Notes under the pieces: generated by a model | Databases searched by the model: none | The model's input: only the letters and a program-made list of their open reading frames with translations | Told to the model about the DNA's origin: nothing | Position numbers and translations under genes: made by a program | Assembly: GCA_964035575.1 (NCBI GenBank) | Contig: OZ037866.1 | Span: 124,001 to 188,000 of the forward strand | Direction of reading: 5' to 3' | DNA: 64,000 nucleotides | DNA from: Rhynchopus sp. YZ270_cl-10 | Taxonomy: Eukaryota > Euglenozoa > Diplonemea > Diplonemida > Diplonemidae | In this document: positions 1 through 11,419 of the stretch, in pieces | How the letters are laid out: the number at the start of each line of letters is the position of its first letter | Position numbering within the stretch: the first letter of the stretch is position 1

Positions 1-46
1 AAGGCTGATATTTGGTTGCACAAAATATAATCCTTCTTTTGTTTTC
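1..46. repeat. Dispersed repeat fragment cut by window edge
   Basis: The first ~46 bases recur almost exactly at 4216-4261 in the same orientation, diverging afterwards in a T-rich tract. The window start truncates this copy, so its full length is unknown. The second copy is preceded by two tandem units sharing the core GAATCGGTTGCAGA (4150-4197). No coding content is visible. Confidence 0.7.
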
Positions 47-279
47 GTAACGCCAAACTCTTTAACCTTTTGTTTGTTTGCTTGAGCTTACCGAATCGCT
101 CAACTGCGATGGGAAGAATCGTGCGTGTTTTGATCTCGTCACTGGAATTCTTTCAGATGGAATTCGAGATCTGAACCGCTACGATAATTTGAGAAATCCA
201 GAAAGCTTCAGAGATAATGAAATCCCCAACGCAGATCTCTGGCTTTCATATCCCAACGCAGGTGAGGAGTTCATCGGGA

Positions 280-1290
280 TGAAGAAGGACGAGAACGACG
301 GAACCATGATGTCAGGGAGAGCTCTGCGCGGCAAGGGTTCGTGTCATACTTAACGTTGAAGTCTAGCGTATCGCACACAAGCTCATGCAGCTGTACGACG
401 CGTCGAGCCACACCCAATATCACACGTACAGCCAGCCACCACCGCCGACGCCCACATTGATAGTCGTCGTTGAACACACCACCAGCTTCCCAGACCTGCC
501 GCTCGGCACGCAGAAGGCATTCGGCACAGAAGGATTCTCGCCCAGCATCAGATTCATGGAGTGCCCTCCACCGGCTCACAAGCGACCACAGCCACATCAC
601 CGTTGTAGGCCCGGAAAGTGCGGAAGTCCAAGCGGTGCACCACAGTCCCAAACACAGACACGACATCGGTTCACGGTCTCAGCTTAGTGTCGTTAAACAT
701 GCCAGAGTAATTCGATGTCCAGACATTGTGACACAGAGGTACCCACCACATCGGCCAGAACAGCACGCGTCGCTGCCAAGGTCCGTGCTGCCTCCATCCG
801 TAGTCAGGATCGCTCTGGCGGGTCGTCTGGAGGATGATATGAAACAGCCACGGCCTGGAGTGTCGTGTGTCCACCTTGCAAGGTGGCTGGTCACGCGCCA
901 GTCGATGTTCCATACACCACTCTAGGCTGACGCAGTCACTGGCGGCGGAGCGACATAACCCAGCGGCACTGCAGGTCGTGCACGCCTACGGCATCGTCGT
1001 GGTGCTCGTCGCACGAGGTACAGAGAAGATGAAGTCGTAGCTGGGGAAGTAGCACTCGGTCGCAGACGCAGTCTTGCTGGTCCCAGGGGCGGACGCCGTG
1101 CCCACATTATCACGCAGCCTGGGTCGCGGGCGGTGGCGCATAAGGTCGACGCTGTAGGGACCCCACCACGTCCGTGGGTACGAAGATGGTCCGCGAGAGC
1201 GGGACGACAAACCAATCACACTTGAAAAAGAGTAACGCCGGACATCGCAGGAGGAGAAAGACTGAACCGACAACGTTACGAGACCCGCAA
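280..1290 (-). pseudogene. Possible decayed protein gene, unidentified
   Basis: This stretch is richer in GC than its surroundings and shows protein-like segments on the minus strand in changing frames. One is a Trp-rich piece near 671-913 (WPMWWVPLCHNVWTSNYSG) and another a Gly-rich piece near 430-560. No single frame stays open for a domain-sized length, and I recognise no family. Either it is a gene broken by several frameshifts and stops, or a multi-exon gene whose splice sites I could not place, or chance. A translated search tolerant of frameshifts would settle it. Confidence 0.25.
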
Positions 1291-1299
1291 ACCCGCAAA

Positions 1300-2870
1300 G
1301 CCTCTATTCATACATCAGGCATGTAGGTATAGAAGTCATGTATACCCTGATGGACAGGCAGGGAATGCGCAAGGGGGGCCTTGCAAAATTGAATGTGCTG
1401 TTGGAGAACTTTTCGAGACACTGCAGCACTGTGTGGATTAGATTGAGGTTGCTGCTGGGGTATTGTACTCGGCGCAACAGTTTTCTCATGACAGCCAGGG
1501 ACAGAATAACAGGAACGTCCGTCCATGCATCTCAGAGAAATCAAAACTGTACAAAAGGGGGCGCTCCACACCAGGAGTGTTTCCGACAGCTCCAAGAAGG
1601 AAGAGTACCTTGTTACAAACAACCAAGACAACCTCGCAGGTCAGAGTTCCTATCACACGCAGGCAGCCATGCGAATAGATTCACTCTAATTTGATACTCA
1701 AAACCACCCAGCACACTCTCGGGTCGGTCAGAGCTCTACTCACACGCAGACATTGAAAACCGAGAGGAGGAGTCTGCAGACACCACACACAAGCTGTCCA
1801 CAAACCAATCCAACAGCACTGCATGACTGTGATAAACGTGACGTGAAATACAAAGCCCTCCCGTGGCAGTGTACCACTACAGATCATAAGAGGAACGCAC
1901 TCCTCCCGTACATCTCCACCTTCGACACAAGATAACACATCACACATATACCACAGACCCGACAGACGTAACAGAGACTGGAGAGAAAGAGGCGAACAAG
2001 ATGAGGCATGAAAGGAAGGGGAACGAAGAAGAGGAAGGACGCTACCTTAAACCAAGCAGATAGGAAGCTAGCACCACATCACTGAGACACGAGTAAGTCG
2101 GATGAGCCAGGACTCTCACGCTTGGTCAGCATCAACAGTAAGTAACAGTACTAGCGTCTGAGGGAAAAGACTCAAGACACACTACCACAAACCACTGAGA
2201 CAGATCAGTCTGAGTTAGAGAACGGCTTGCAAGGCAAACCCAGCCTCACGTGCAAAGTCGCCTTTAAGCTCAGCGAAAGGTACAACTTCATACAGACAGA
2301 CAGACCATTGTGTGGAGGTGACTGATTCCCAAACCAGCCATGCAGCAGTGCACAGGTAAGGGTGCTCTAGTCAACACAGGGAGTCAGACCACAGTGAGGA
2401 AAACCTGAAGACAAAATCTTATAAACCACTGAAACAGCACTGATTGATAAAGAGAAAATATTGAAAAGGCAAAAGCCAGACTCTCGTGCCTAGACACCTT
2501 CAAAAAAAAAAAAAAAATTAAGTGAGAGCTCCCAAACAGACACCTGAGGAAAAAACCGAGGTCACACTATCACACACCACTGCAACAGCACAGTATGAGA
2601 TTAGAGAAAAGAGTGTAAGATAGAGCCAAGCCTCTCGTGCTTAGTCATCCTTAAAATGAGAATTCACACAGCTAGTCTTACCTCCCAAGGCGTCCACACA
2701 GGCAGAAAACGCACAAACAACAATAAAAGCTTATCTCATGCTGCCGGAGCACACTGAGTTCCACACCTGCGACATGGGTGGCACTATGCTGCCTGACTGC
2801 TCCCTTGGCACACCACTTCAGTACTGCAACACCCAGACAGTCATGCGAACAGAGAGGAAGTGTCTGAAAA
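1300..2870. other. Gene-free spacer
   Basis: I see no supported gene here. The stretch is purine-rich on the plus strand, with recurring words such as CACACCACTG and CTCTCGTGC that look like decayed copies of the short dispersed repeats found elsewhere. A degenerate copy of the GAAATACAAAGCCCTC repeat lies at about 1846-1890. An A15 run sits near 2503. Confidence 0.5.
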
Positions 2871-2874
2871 ACCC

Positions 2875-3584
2875 AGGCAGACCTAGTGCAAGAGTGGTTA
2901 GTTATAGCAGTAGCAGTAGCAGTAGCAGTAGCAGTAGCAGTAGCAGTAGCAGTAGCAGTAGCAGTAGCAGTAGCAGTAGCAGTAGCAGTAGCAGTAGCAG
3001 TAGCAGTAGCAGTAGCAGTAGCAGTAGCAGTAGCAGTAGCAGTAGCAGTAGCAGTAGCAGTAGCAGTAGCAGTAGCAGTAGCAGTAGCAGTAGCAGTAGC
3101 AGTAGCAGTAGCAGTAGCAGTAGCAGTAGCAGTAGCAGTAGCAGTAGCAGTAGCAGTAGCAGTAGCAGTAGCAGTAGCAGTAGCAGTAGCAGTAGCAGTA
3201 GCAGTAGCAGTAGCAGTAGCAGTAGCAGTAGCAGTAGCAGTAGCAGTAGCAGTAGCAGTAGCAGTAGCAGTAGTCATCCAGTGATCTAAACCAGATGCTC
3301 ACTCAGGCAGACCTAGTGCAAGAGTGGTTATTGTAGCAGTAGCAGTAGCAGTAGTCATCCAGTGATCTAAACCAGGCTCACTCAGGCAGACCTAGTGCAA
3401 GAGTGGTTATTGTAGTAGTAGCAGTAGCAGTAGTCATCCGGTGATCTAAACCAGGCTCACTCAGGCAGACCTAGTGCAAGAGTGGTTATTGTAGCAGTAG
3501 CAGTAGCAGTAGTCATCCAGTGATCTAAACCAGATGCTCACTCAGGCAGACCTAGTGCAAGAGTGGTTATTTGTAGCAGTAGAA
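2875..3584. repeat. 79-bp minisatellite with an expanded AGCAGT hexamer inside
   Basis: Five monomers begin with GGCAGACCTAGTGCAAGAG at 2875, 3306, 3385, 3464 and 3545, the later ones spaced 79-81 bp. Each contains a short run of the hexamer GCAGTA. In the first monomer that run has expanded to about 61 copies (2905-3273). The hexamer has no stop codon in several frames, so long artificial reading frames (poly-Ser, Ala-Val, Tyr-Cys) cover it. These are not genes. Confidence 0.95.
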
Positions 3585-3639
3585 GAATGGGTCAGAGTAC
3601 TTGTGTATATAGCCATACGTATAAACAATTCAAGATCTA

Positions 3640-3755
3640 AAAGTGAAGTTAATGATGCAGACACCTCCCGCTGACCCACGTACGATGCCAGCACGATGAA
3701 AGCACAAGTACCTATCTAAAGATGAACCCAAGCCTCGTGGGCTTATTCAGCCACA
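3640..3755. repeat. Dispersed short repeat, family C followed by A-like tail
   Basis: The core word CTGACCCACGTACGATGCCA is shared with copies near 11745, 29870, 30565, 50840 and 55060. These copies continue into CGGATGAAAGCACAAA and a spacer ending AACAACAGAAGATGTAAG in the longer ones. Here family C runs straight into a weak family A unit (GATGAACCCAAGCCTCGTGG). The size (about 100 bp), dispersal and variable orientation fit a SINE-like or MITE-like family. Its origin is unknown. Confidence 0.75.
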
Positions 3756-6230
3756 CAAAAGAGTGCACGCGGATAACACAAAACAGACGGACGAAACAGA
3801 CACCAGCGTGAACAGGACGAACAGGACGGGGCGAGGGAAGCCCAACCGGGAAACAAGAGGGGAGGCTTTCTTTTTCTCTGAGGGAGATGGGAGGGGAGAG
3901 GGGGGGGTTGGCTAGTCTCTACCACCTAGGGCAAAACCGTATGGACACAATAAGTAGAATCAGAGTTCAAGAAGCGAGCTACCGTCAAGTCGTAGCATCG
4001 TTAAGAGATCAAGTGAACAGAGATTCTTTAGTGTCACGTTCGCGATTTACACAACCTTGAAAACCATACCGATGATTTCCTAATTGTAGAAATTTTAATG
4101 TCATGGTCACGTTTGCATAACATCAGAAATCATATCGCATGATTTTGGAATCGGTTGCAGAAATCATCTCTCATGATTTCTGAATCGGTTGCAGAGTTGG
4201 CTAGCCGAAAACAAAAAGGCTGATATTTGGTTGCACAAAATATAATCCTTCTTTTTGTTTTGTCAAAAACGTTTTTTTTTTTTTTTTTTTTTTGTGGTAA
4301 AAACAGAGTATTTCATTTTTGTTTACGCTGTGTTCAACAGAGAGAAATTGTACAAAGTGACACACACACACATACACATACACACCCTACTTGAAAATGT
4401 TGAGGCCATATTCTGCGCAAGGATTACCCCTATCCGTTCTCAAAACACACCCTACAAGGCTAGACGAAGTTTTGATTGCTTCCCACTGTTCAACAATCCC
4501 AACACCTTCTTGAAAGATTTTTTCTTTTTTTTTTTTTTGCATCTCCAAAAACCAGAAATGGAAACCCCCCGCGAACCGATTATCGAAGGGAGTGACCAAA
4601 AACAAAGCCCCCTTTTTTTGTTTCTTTTTGTTGTTGTTGTGAAAACCCTGATAACGGTTGGCCACCACGCAAGTGGTCTGCACGCAGTCCGTCACCTCGC
4701 CTAACTCCTTTGTGGGGGTGGGTTTTGTACTGCAAGAAAAGAAGATTTTTTGCAGTGCCTACAGTTACAAGGTAGGGTATGTGTTACCAGTGTTGCCCCT
4801 CTTATAATGAAAACTACTTCGTTCTGTTGACACACACCTCTTGTCCTAAGAAGAGATAACTGACTTTGTTTCCATATTATTTGAAAACTTGATTGTATTA
4901 GTGCAGACACCCGAGGATGAACTCCACTATAATTTATTGTTTTGTCACACACGAGCTTTGGCATACAAAAAAAAATCCCTCAAATTGCTGCACATCTCCC
5001 GATGCATCTCTAAGCATTGTCAACGAAGAGGAGAAGGGGGAGGGAGGGGAGGGCAAGTGGATTCACAGAGAGAGATTCAGTTTTATTTTTCCTTCAAAAC
5101 TTCACACAATAACGCTTTTTGGTTTTTGGGAGACACGCAAGGTGTCAGGTTCTATGTACACGGAACCACCCTGCACCTGTTTGTCATATTGTTTCCCGGT
5201 GCAATACATTTTGCACTCGAAACAATACTCCAACCAAATAGACAGATAATTGACTTGAAATACAAAGCCCTCTCGTGACAGTGTACCTGGGGTGCATGAC
5301 CGGTGGACAACCCAACCATGCGGTCGTACATCCATTTCGTGGTTTACATCTGTTGTGCACGAGAGGCCATGCACACATACACACAGAAGACAAAACCGTT
5401 TGAAAATGCTAGCATGTTCTCTTTTATCACAATGCTTGCTGCAGAACCTTCTATTGTTTAAACGGTGGCTCAACCACATATCTTTGTAAACATGCACACA
5501 CACATCTAGAAAAAAAAAATAACATTTCCCTTATTTTATACTGAAACTTTGCCTGTTCCGTACAAAAAATAAAAATAAAAACACAATATGGTTTGCGGCA
5601 TAAAATATGCCATCTACTTAACCCCTTTCCTTTGTCCTGAAAGAACCGAAGAAGGAACCGAATGACAGACCTGAACTGAATTTTTTTTCTTCTTTCTCTT
5701 TTTCGAACAAAAAAACAAAAAAAGAGACAACCTGTATTACCGCTCACACCTCCAACCACTCTCCCGCCAAGAAGAGTTCGGGCAATATCCGGCACACATG
5801 GTCATTGTTCTACACAGGAAATGCCCACAAACACACACCGGCGCGGCACAGGGTCATAGCAAAACGAAAAAAGAAGCCCCACAGGCTGTGCCCTTCCCAC
5901 TGTCTAAAAATCGGTACAAATAAACGTACACACGAAGTCTGCAGAGACTCAAGCAGGCTCCCTTTCGTTCGTGTGTCTTTTCGTCGTATCGACGCTTACT
6001 CCACAAAGGTGGCTGCGTGTTCAATGTCTAAGGCTAGGATGATGCTTATTCGCTTTCGTTTTCTTCATTACGTGCAGAAGATGGGCCTCAGCGAGGTGCC
6101 TCAGGAAGGTGCCACTCTGCACTTAGTGCCGTGCAGTGCAGGAGCAATAGGCTCACATCATCTGCACCTGCTCTAGGGCGTGCAAGGTCTTCTCTCTCCT
6201 GTGGGTGGTGTGTGGTGTTTGATAACGAAT
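3756..6230. other. Gene-free spacer with dispersed repeats
   Basis: I see no supported gene. The spacer holds long T and A runs, a CA-rich tract near 4361-4385, and a family D repeat at about 5248-5360. That repeat has the core GAAATACAAAGCCCTCTCGT, continuing to CATCCATTTCGTGGTTTACA, and recurs at 12803-12905, 11580-11660, 12969-13000 and 56737-56755. The last ~200 bases before 6231 are the probable 3' flank of the minus-strand BAG gene. Confidence 0.5.
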
Positions 6231-7223
6231 TTAGAGTGGGCAACGCCTGAACGGAGTATAGCCCACAGGTGTGGTGGATATGGTGTGGTGGTGGTGGTGT
6301 GCATACTCAACGTACTCCTCAAGACACGCCTGCAGCTTCTGGATGCTGCTGATGATGACACGCCGCTCGCTCTTGATGCGCTCCCTGTCCTCCCCCGTCG
6401 CCTCGATGGCGTCAAGCTGCAGCATGCAGTGCGTCAGCGACTCGTCGTAGTTCTTCCGCTTCTTCAGCACATCCGCATCCTGCAGCGAGTCTGTGTGTGT
6501 CAGGGCACGGAAGGCGTCGCGCTCAAGCGTCACACGCACACGGTTCATATCCTTCACCACCTTCTCCAGCTTCTCGAACGGGCACGTTATGACGACTGGA
6601 CGGGGCGAGACCACGGGAGGTGTCACTGGACGCGAGGCGGGACGCTCTGGCTCTTTATGCTCCTGAGACTGCTGCTGGTACGACTGCTCTGCACGGTAGG
6701 GCTCTCTCGCGGGTGTGGCGGTGGCCTCCTTCTGTGGGGTCGGCGTCTGCACACCTGGCGATGAGTGGTAGGTCTGCGGCACTCTGTCGAACTGCGACTG
6801 CGTGTAGGGCTGGTATGTGGGCTGGGGCTGCTGTGCATGCGCCTGCGCCTGCTGTGTTTCATACGCAGATGTGAACGGCGGCTGCGAGTACGCACTATGC
6901 TGTGGCTGGCTGTGATGGCTAGCTGACGCACCGCTGCTATGTCTGTTATACGCATATGCCGATGAATGAACGTCCGAAGAGCTGACCCCCGCTCTTGAAT
7001 GCACATCATGCGCATACGACGGCTGCGCATGTGTCCCATGCACACCTGCACCCTGCACACCATGCCCCCCATTCGACCCAGGATACACCGTCTTCTGCTG
7101 TGGTGCAGGCACCTCCGTCTGACTGTACCGTCCACTCCCCGCAGGGGTAGGGTGCGGGTGGTGGTGTGGGTTCGAGAACCCACTCCGACCGGTCGCCCCG
7201 GTCGTGCTTCTGTTAGGCCACAT
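6231..7223 (-). CDS. BAG-domain Hsp70 co-chaperone-like protein, copy 1
   Basis: This is an uninterrupted 330-residue frame. Residues 1-210 are low-complexity, rich in His, Ser, Gln, Pro and Tyr, and probably disordered. Residues about 216-307 form a BAG domain: two long amphipathic helices ending in LQLDAIEA, then R.RIKSERRVIISSIQKLQ, which matches the helix-3 signature with the Arg and Gln that contact the Hsp70 ATPase domain. BAG proteins are nucleotide-exchange factors for Hsp70, usually cytosolic or nuclear, and the N-terminal extension normally gives target specificity. The ATG at 7223 is the first in frame and opens the low-complexity tail. A TATATA lies about 50 bases upstream. The BAG exon is duplicated at 8381-8667. 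Confidence 0.85.
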   Translation of the reverse strand: MWPNRSTTGATGRSGFSNPHHHPHPTPAGSGRYSQTEVPAPQQKTVYPGSNGGHGVQGAGVHGTHAQPSYAHDVHSRAGVSSSDVHSSAYAYNRHSSGASASHHSQPQHSAYSQPPFTSAYETQQAQAHAQQPQPTYQPYTQSQFDRVPQTYHSSPGVQTPTPQKEATATPAREPYRAEQSYQQQSQEHKEPERPASRPVTPPVVSPRPVVITCPFEKLEKVVKDMNRVRVTLERDAFRALTHTDSLQDADVLKKRKNYDESLTHCMLQLDAIEATGEDRERIKSERRVIISSIQKLQACLEEYVEYAHHHHHTISTTPVGYTPFRRCPL

Positions 7224-8178
7224 TTGCGTAGGAGATGGGGAAGAGGAAGAGGGAGGGGGTGGTGGTGAAGGTATATAGTGCGGGGGGATCTTCCCTGTGG
7301 CTGCGTAATGTTCTGTCGGTGTGGTGTATTATAGAGAGGGGTGTGTGTGGTGAAGACTGTTGCATGGTAATCATATGAAGAGCTTGTCAAAGGGGGTGCT
7401 GAAAGTGGGGGGAAGAAAAGAGGAAAGTGGGCTGTGGGGTGTGTCTTTTTTTGGGGGGTTAGATCTTGTTCCGGAGTACGGAAATGAAGCTGGCGGTTGG
7501 TTAAAACCCACGGTAAAAAAATAATCGGGCAGCGCGTTCTTATTAGCCCCTCAAAAAACTAAAAATCACTAATCGTAACCATGGATTGAGACAGAAAAAG
7601 TTGTAAAATGAAAGTTGAAACGCTGCAAACATCTGCGGGCGCAGGCACCACGGCACAATGGATGGACAGAATCCAGAGCTATTCACACAAGACCCGCGCA
7701 CAATAAAAGGACTGTCTTCTGAACTCTCAAAAATGAAGAAAAAAACATCGCGTGCTTCCGCCGATGCACCGTGAAGGTGTACGGATGTACACCCCACTTT
7801 CTTGAATCCTTACTGAATCCCGATCGGTTCCCCCAAAAATTGGCAACGTGAGAGCAGTTGTGCAATATCCACTGTCTTTTTTTTTGTTTTGTTCACACAA
7901 AACGAGCATTTGAAACCAGCTTCGTCCAGAAGAATTCTTCAGGGACATTACTCTATGCCACACGCAATGGTGCTGAATGCATCAGAGGGGAGTACGCTCT
8001 GCTGTGCACTACGGTGAAGTGACTGACTTCTTTGGCTGATGGTTTCAGCATTGGTTTACAATTTTTTTAGTGAAACCACAAAGCCACAAGTCAAGCCCAT
8101 TTACTTCGTTGCCGTACCACACCTTCCGCGGATAGTTGACGCACATCCCGTCCAGGAGTTGATGCTTCCACAACTCTT
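7224..8178. other. Spacer between the two BAG genes
   Basis: The spacer contains the likely promoter of the first BAG gene (7224-7330) and the 3' flank of the second. The middle is AT-rich, with no frame I can defend. A segment around 7848-7882 resembles the short repeat near 54890 and 59745 (GTTGTGCAATCTCCCACT-like). Confidence 0.4.
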
Positions 8179-8700
8179 TCATGGCGGGAATGTGAGATTC
8201 GCACCAACACACCACAGCACGCTACTGACCCCACCGCCACGACCACCAGCTGCCCTTCTCTGCAGACTCGCCTGCGTTTCTCCGGCTCCGTTGCGTCTGC
8301 TCGAGTGAGTACAGCGTCCGCTCTCTCCTGTGGGTTGGTACAAGGTGGTCGTGGGAAGGGTGCGTGGTGGTGTGGTGTGGTGTGCATACTCAACGTACTC
8401 CTCAAGACACGCCTGCAGCTTCTGGATGCTGCTGATGATGACACGCCGCTCGCTCTTGATGCGCTCCCTGTCCTCCCCTGAGGCCTCGATGGCGTCAAGC
8501 TGCAGCATGCAGTGCGTCAGCGACTCGTCGTAGTTCTTCCGCTTCTTCAGCACATCCGCATCCTGCAGCGAGTCTGTGTGTGTCAGGGCACGGAAGGCGT
8601 CGCGCTCAAGCGTCACACGCACACGGTTCATATCATTCACCACCTTCTCCAGCTTCTCGAACGCTGTAACCGGTGGGGCGGGTTTGGGAGCATTGTGCAT
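8179..8700 (-). CDS. BAG-domain protein, copy 2 (short paralogue)
   Basis: Starting from the first in-frame ATG (8700) the product is 173 residues: a 13-residue leader, a BAG domain (about residues 14-106) and a divergent basic tail. The BAG segment is nearly identical in DNA to the copy at 6290-6575. It has two visible amino-acid changes (Lys to Asn in VNDMN, Thr to Ser in EASGED). It lacks the long Gln/Pro/His-rich N-terminus of copy 1. The frame remains open a little upstream of 8700 without an ATG, and an AACGACACACAG that could be a splice acceptor lies there. A 5' exon is therefore possible. It could be a working short BAG protein or a non-functional partial duplicate. Confidence 0.65.
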   Translation of the reverse strand: MHNAPKPAPPVTAFEKLEKVVNDMNRVRVTLERDAFRALTHTDSLQDADVLKKRKNYDESLTHCMLQLDAIEASGEDRERIKSERRVIISSIQKLQACLEEYVEYAHHTTPPRTLPTTTLYQPTGESGRCTHSSRRNGAGETQASLQRRAAGGRGGGVSSVLWCVGANLTFPP

Positions 8701-9185
8701 CTGGTATCTCCTGTGTGTCGTTTGTGTTGGTGTCACTCCTTTTTTCCCCCGCACGCTCCTCTATGAGAGAAACAAGACAGCACACCTCGCCATATGGCAA
8801 GACATAGGCAATCCTCACAAAAGAGTACAGCGATCGCGGAAGACCCTTGTGAACCAACGTCTTTTACACAAGGTGTTCATCGAATACTGGTGTTAAGAAC
8901 ACCAGGGCGTGGTTGAAAATGACAAAGCAAAGAGAAGAAGAAGAAATAAACTGAGGGGTGTTGGGAGAAGGGGAAGAGTAGATTAGTACATGGTGTGTCA
9001 GGAGCGCTGGGGCGCACGTTTTATTTTGGGAAAAGGTAAGTAACCCAATCCGCCTTTTTTGAGCAAGAATTTATGAAGGGGCAGAATACTACTGCTCGCA
9101 CACCCCCTTTCGCACGCAGCATTTTTTTGTTTGCAAACTTTCCATTTTCAAACGTCAAGCAGAATATCTGTGATTGATTTTTTTT
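8701..9185. other. Spacer with short hairpin
   Basis: This is the 5' flank of the second BAG gene and 3' flank of the MsrA-like gene. A perfect 8-bp hairpin, CTGGTGTT/AACACCAG with a 3-base loop, lies at 8887-8905. I see nothing else specific. Confidence 0.4.
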
Positions 9186-10187
9186 TTATTTTTCAACCGA
9201 TACAGTTTCAACAAATACGAAACACATACCGCCCCCTTTTTGCTCCACATCCTCTTTGTCATCCTCGACATTGGGCTTTTCTTCTGAACTGCGTTTTTGC
9301 GCTGTGACGATCATTTCCTCTTCCACATCTTCTACGGAACGCTTCACCACGCCACCACCACCACCACTTGCCTCCACGCTGTCCGACGCATCACTATCGC
9401 TGCCGCTTCCACTACTGCCCTCTGCACTGCCACTAGCGTCCTTCCGTGGCAAGGCTTTGGCGAACTCACTAGTCTCTGCAGCAGTAAAACGCTTGAAACG
9501 AGCCACATACTTCTCAGCATCGTAGGCAATATCTGTTGTGGGCCCCTCCTCCGCACAATGGTACCTAAGCTGGCTCTCCATCGCCGGAAGAAACGATGTT
9601 GTGTCGCACAGCGCAGTCTCATCTGTGTTCCCTTCCTTCTGCTTCTCCTTCTCAAGCGGGGTCCTGCAGTCGTGCATCGCGGTGATCACCTTTTTCCCCT
9701 CCAATTTTAATTTTCTGAGCCGCGACCTTCCAGATTTCAACTGCTCTGTGGTTTGCGCCCACACTGCAGAACGGACGTGAACTCCAATATCGCCTCCTTG
9801 CTTATACAACGATAAGGCATCGTGGGCGGCGTAAAAAATCTCTTGCAGGGCACCAAACGTTGTGCTGTCGTCATATGCAATGCGTACTGCCTCTGCATGC
9901 CCTGTACCCCCCTTCAGGACGTCCAGCTGCGTTACCTGTCTCCTCCACCCCCCGATAAATCCCATTTCAACGCCACGCACACCCTTCGCATTGGCAAACG
10001 CGCTATGCATCCTGAAGAAGCATCCCCCACTGAAAACAGCGTGGGTCAGTCCGGGGGGGAGGGGAGGGGTGTCGTGGGAGGAGGAGGAAGAGGAAGACGA
10101 TGCTGAAGAATCGGACCCACTATCAGACTCAGCGGCGCACCCGGGGAACAGAAGAAAGGGAAGCAGAGGGAGGAAGGCGGTCCACAT
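9186..10187 (-). CDS. Secreted MsrA-like (peptide methionine sulfoxide reductase) protein
   Basis: A 333-residue frame begins with a hydrophobic signal peptide (about residues 1-18) and a Ser/Asp-rich linker. Residues about 48-165 match the MsrA fold. GGCFF holds the catalytic Cys (about residue 56). It is followed by GFIGGW, GGTGHAEAVRIAYDD, a phase like IFYAAHDALS, and QGGDIGVHVRS. MsrA reduces methionine-S-sulfoxide in proteins using the first Cys. Two positions are unusual: GCFW is GCFF, and the usual Tyr of the D.G.QYRS motif is Val. The tail (170-333) is a family-atypical extension rich in Glu, Asp, Ser and Lys, with Cys residues at CRTP, ALCD, YHCAE and GMCF that could resolve a disulfide. 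Activity is therefore plausible but not certain. The signal peptide predicts entry to the secretory pathway. Confidence 0.8.
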   Translation of the reverse strand: MWTAFLPLLPFLLFPGCAAESDSGSDSSASSSSSSSSHDTPPLPPGLTHAVFSGGCFFRMHSAFANAKGVRGVEMGFIGGWRRQVTQLDVLKGGTGHAEAVRIAYDDSTTFGALQEIFYAAHDALSLYKQGGDIGVHVRSAVWAQTTEQLKSGRSRLRKLKLEGKKVITAMHDCRTPLEKEKQKEGNTDETALCDTTSFLPAMESQLRYHCAEEGPTTDIAYDAEKYVARFKRFTAAETSEFAKALPRKDASGSAEGSSGSGSDSDASDSVEASGGGGGVVKRSVEDVEEEMIVTAQKRSSEEKPNVEDDKEDVEQKGGGMCFVFVETVSVEK

Positions 10188-11419
10188 TATTTTGTTTTTC
10201 TATTAGTAATTGAATCTAATAGTTGAGGGTTTTTCTATGAGAGGGGGGGGTTATGTGTTGTGTAGATTTTTTTTCTGCGAAAAAGTGAAGGTGATTTTTG
10301 TATTTGAGTTGATCGAAATAAGAAAAATCCCATCTTTTAAATATTTCAAAAAAAAAAAAAAAAGACTTGGAAAACTAAAAAAAAAGCCCCTCCCTTTACC
10401 CTCATCTTCCACAAAATATGAAAGGCGAGGAAGAAAGAATATGGGGTTGCACGGTTGCTTCTTTGCGTTGCAGTCGTGGAGGAGGGGGGGTGGGATAATA
10501 ATGTTGGTGTAGTGTAGCTGCCATGACTGTCTTCAGCTACACTAAAACCAATTGATTATCATCACACACAATTCATTATCTTTTTTTTTTTGTGTACATG
10601 GTAATGTGGAATGTAAGGAAAGTGGCCACTTAAAAGGGTCACCTCGTGTATTTGCGCATTGATGCCAAAAACCATTGAACCGTATCATGGCTTTTATTCA
10701 ATATAGGTATTGTGTACGCGACGGTGGAAGAACATGACTTGTGGTTTTACTTCAAGTCAAGTCATTTAGTTCACCGTCGTGTATTGTGTGGGGGTGTGGT
10801 GTTGGGGTGGGGTGGGGTGGGGTGGGGGGAGGCCAAAGTGTCAGCTTTGTCATGACAGACAAGTCTTTCACTGTAGTTACAAAAAAGTTAGATTCGTATG
10901 CTTATTTCATATACTTTCTTTTCTAAACGAAAAGAAGGCAAAGAGTATGCTTGGCATTCAAAGGAGGACAGAACAGAACAGCATTGAGGGTGCTGACACA
11001 GTGCGGTTATAATTCTTTGTAATGAATAATTGATATTGGCACCTCGCTTTTTTTTGTGAGCTCCACGCAGCTTTTTTGAGAAAAGAAAGAGGAGCGCGTG
11101 GAGCTCTAGTGGACTTTACTGGCCTCCTGTGAGCATAGGGTCTCTATACTGTTTCAACATATATTTTTTTTGAAAACTTTGGTTGCATTAGTGTACCCTA
11201 GAGTGTGCCACTATACTAAACACTTCTACGTTTGCTTGAAACAATGCCACAAAGAAAAGTTTGAAGGGGTGCACTGTGCGCACACTTTCATACACAATCA
11301 CAGAGGAGCTTAAAGGGGGCGGAGAAGGGTTAGAAAGAGAAGTTGAAAGTGCAAAACGCCTCACCGTACACCGGACGCAGGCACTGATTATAAATACAAC
11401 AAAACGACTTTTCGCACAG

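Noticed and set aside
2678-3302. Long poly-Ser, Ala-Val, Ala-Thr and Tyr-Cys reading frames on both strands
   Set aside because: They are produced entirely by the stop-free GCAGTA hexamer array and have no flanking coding character.
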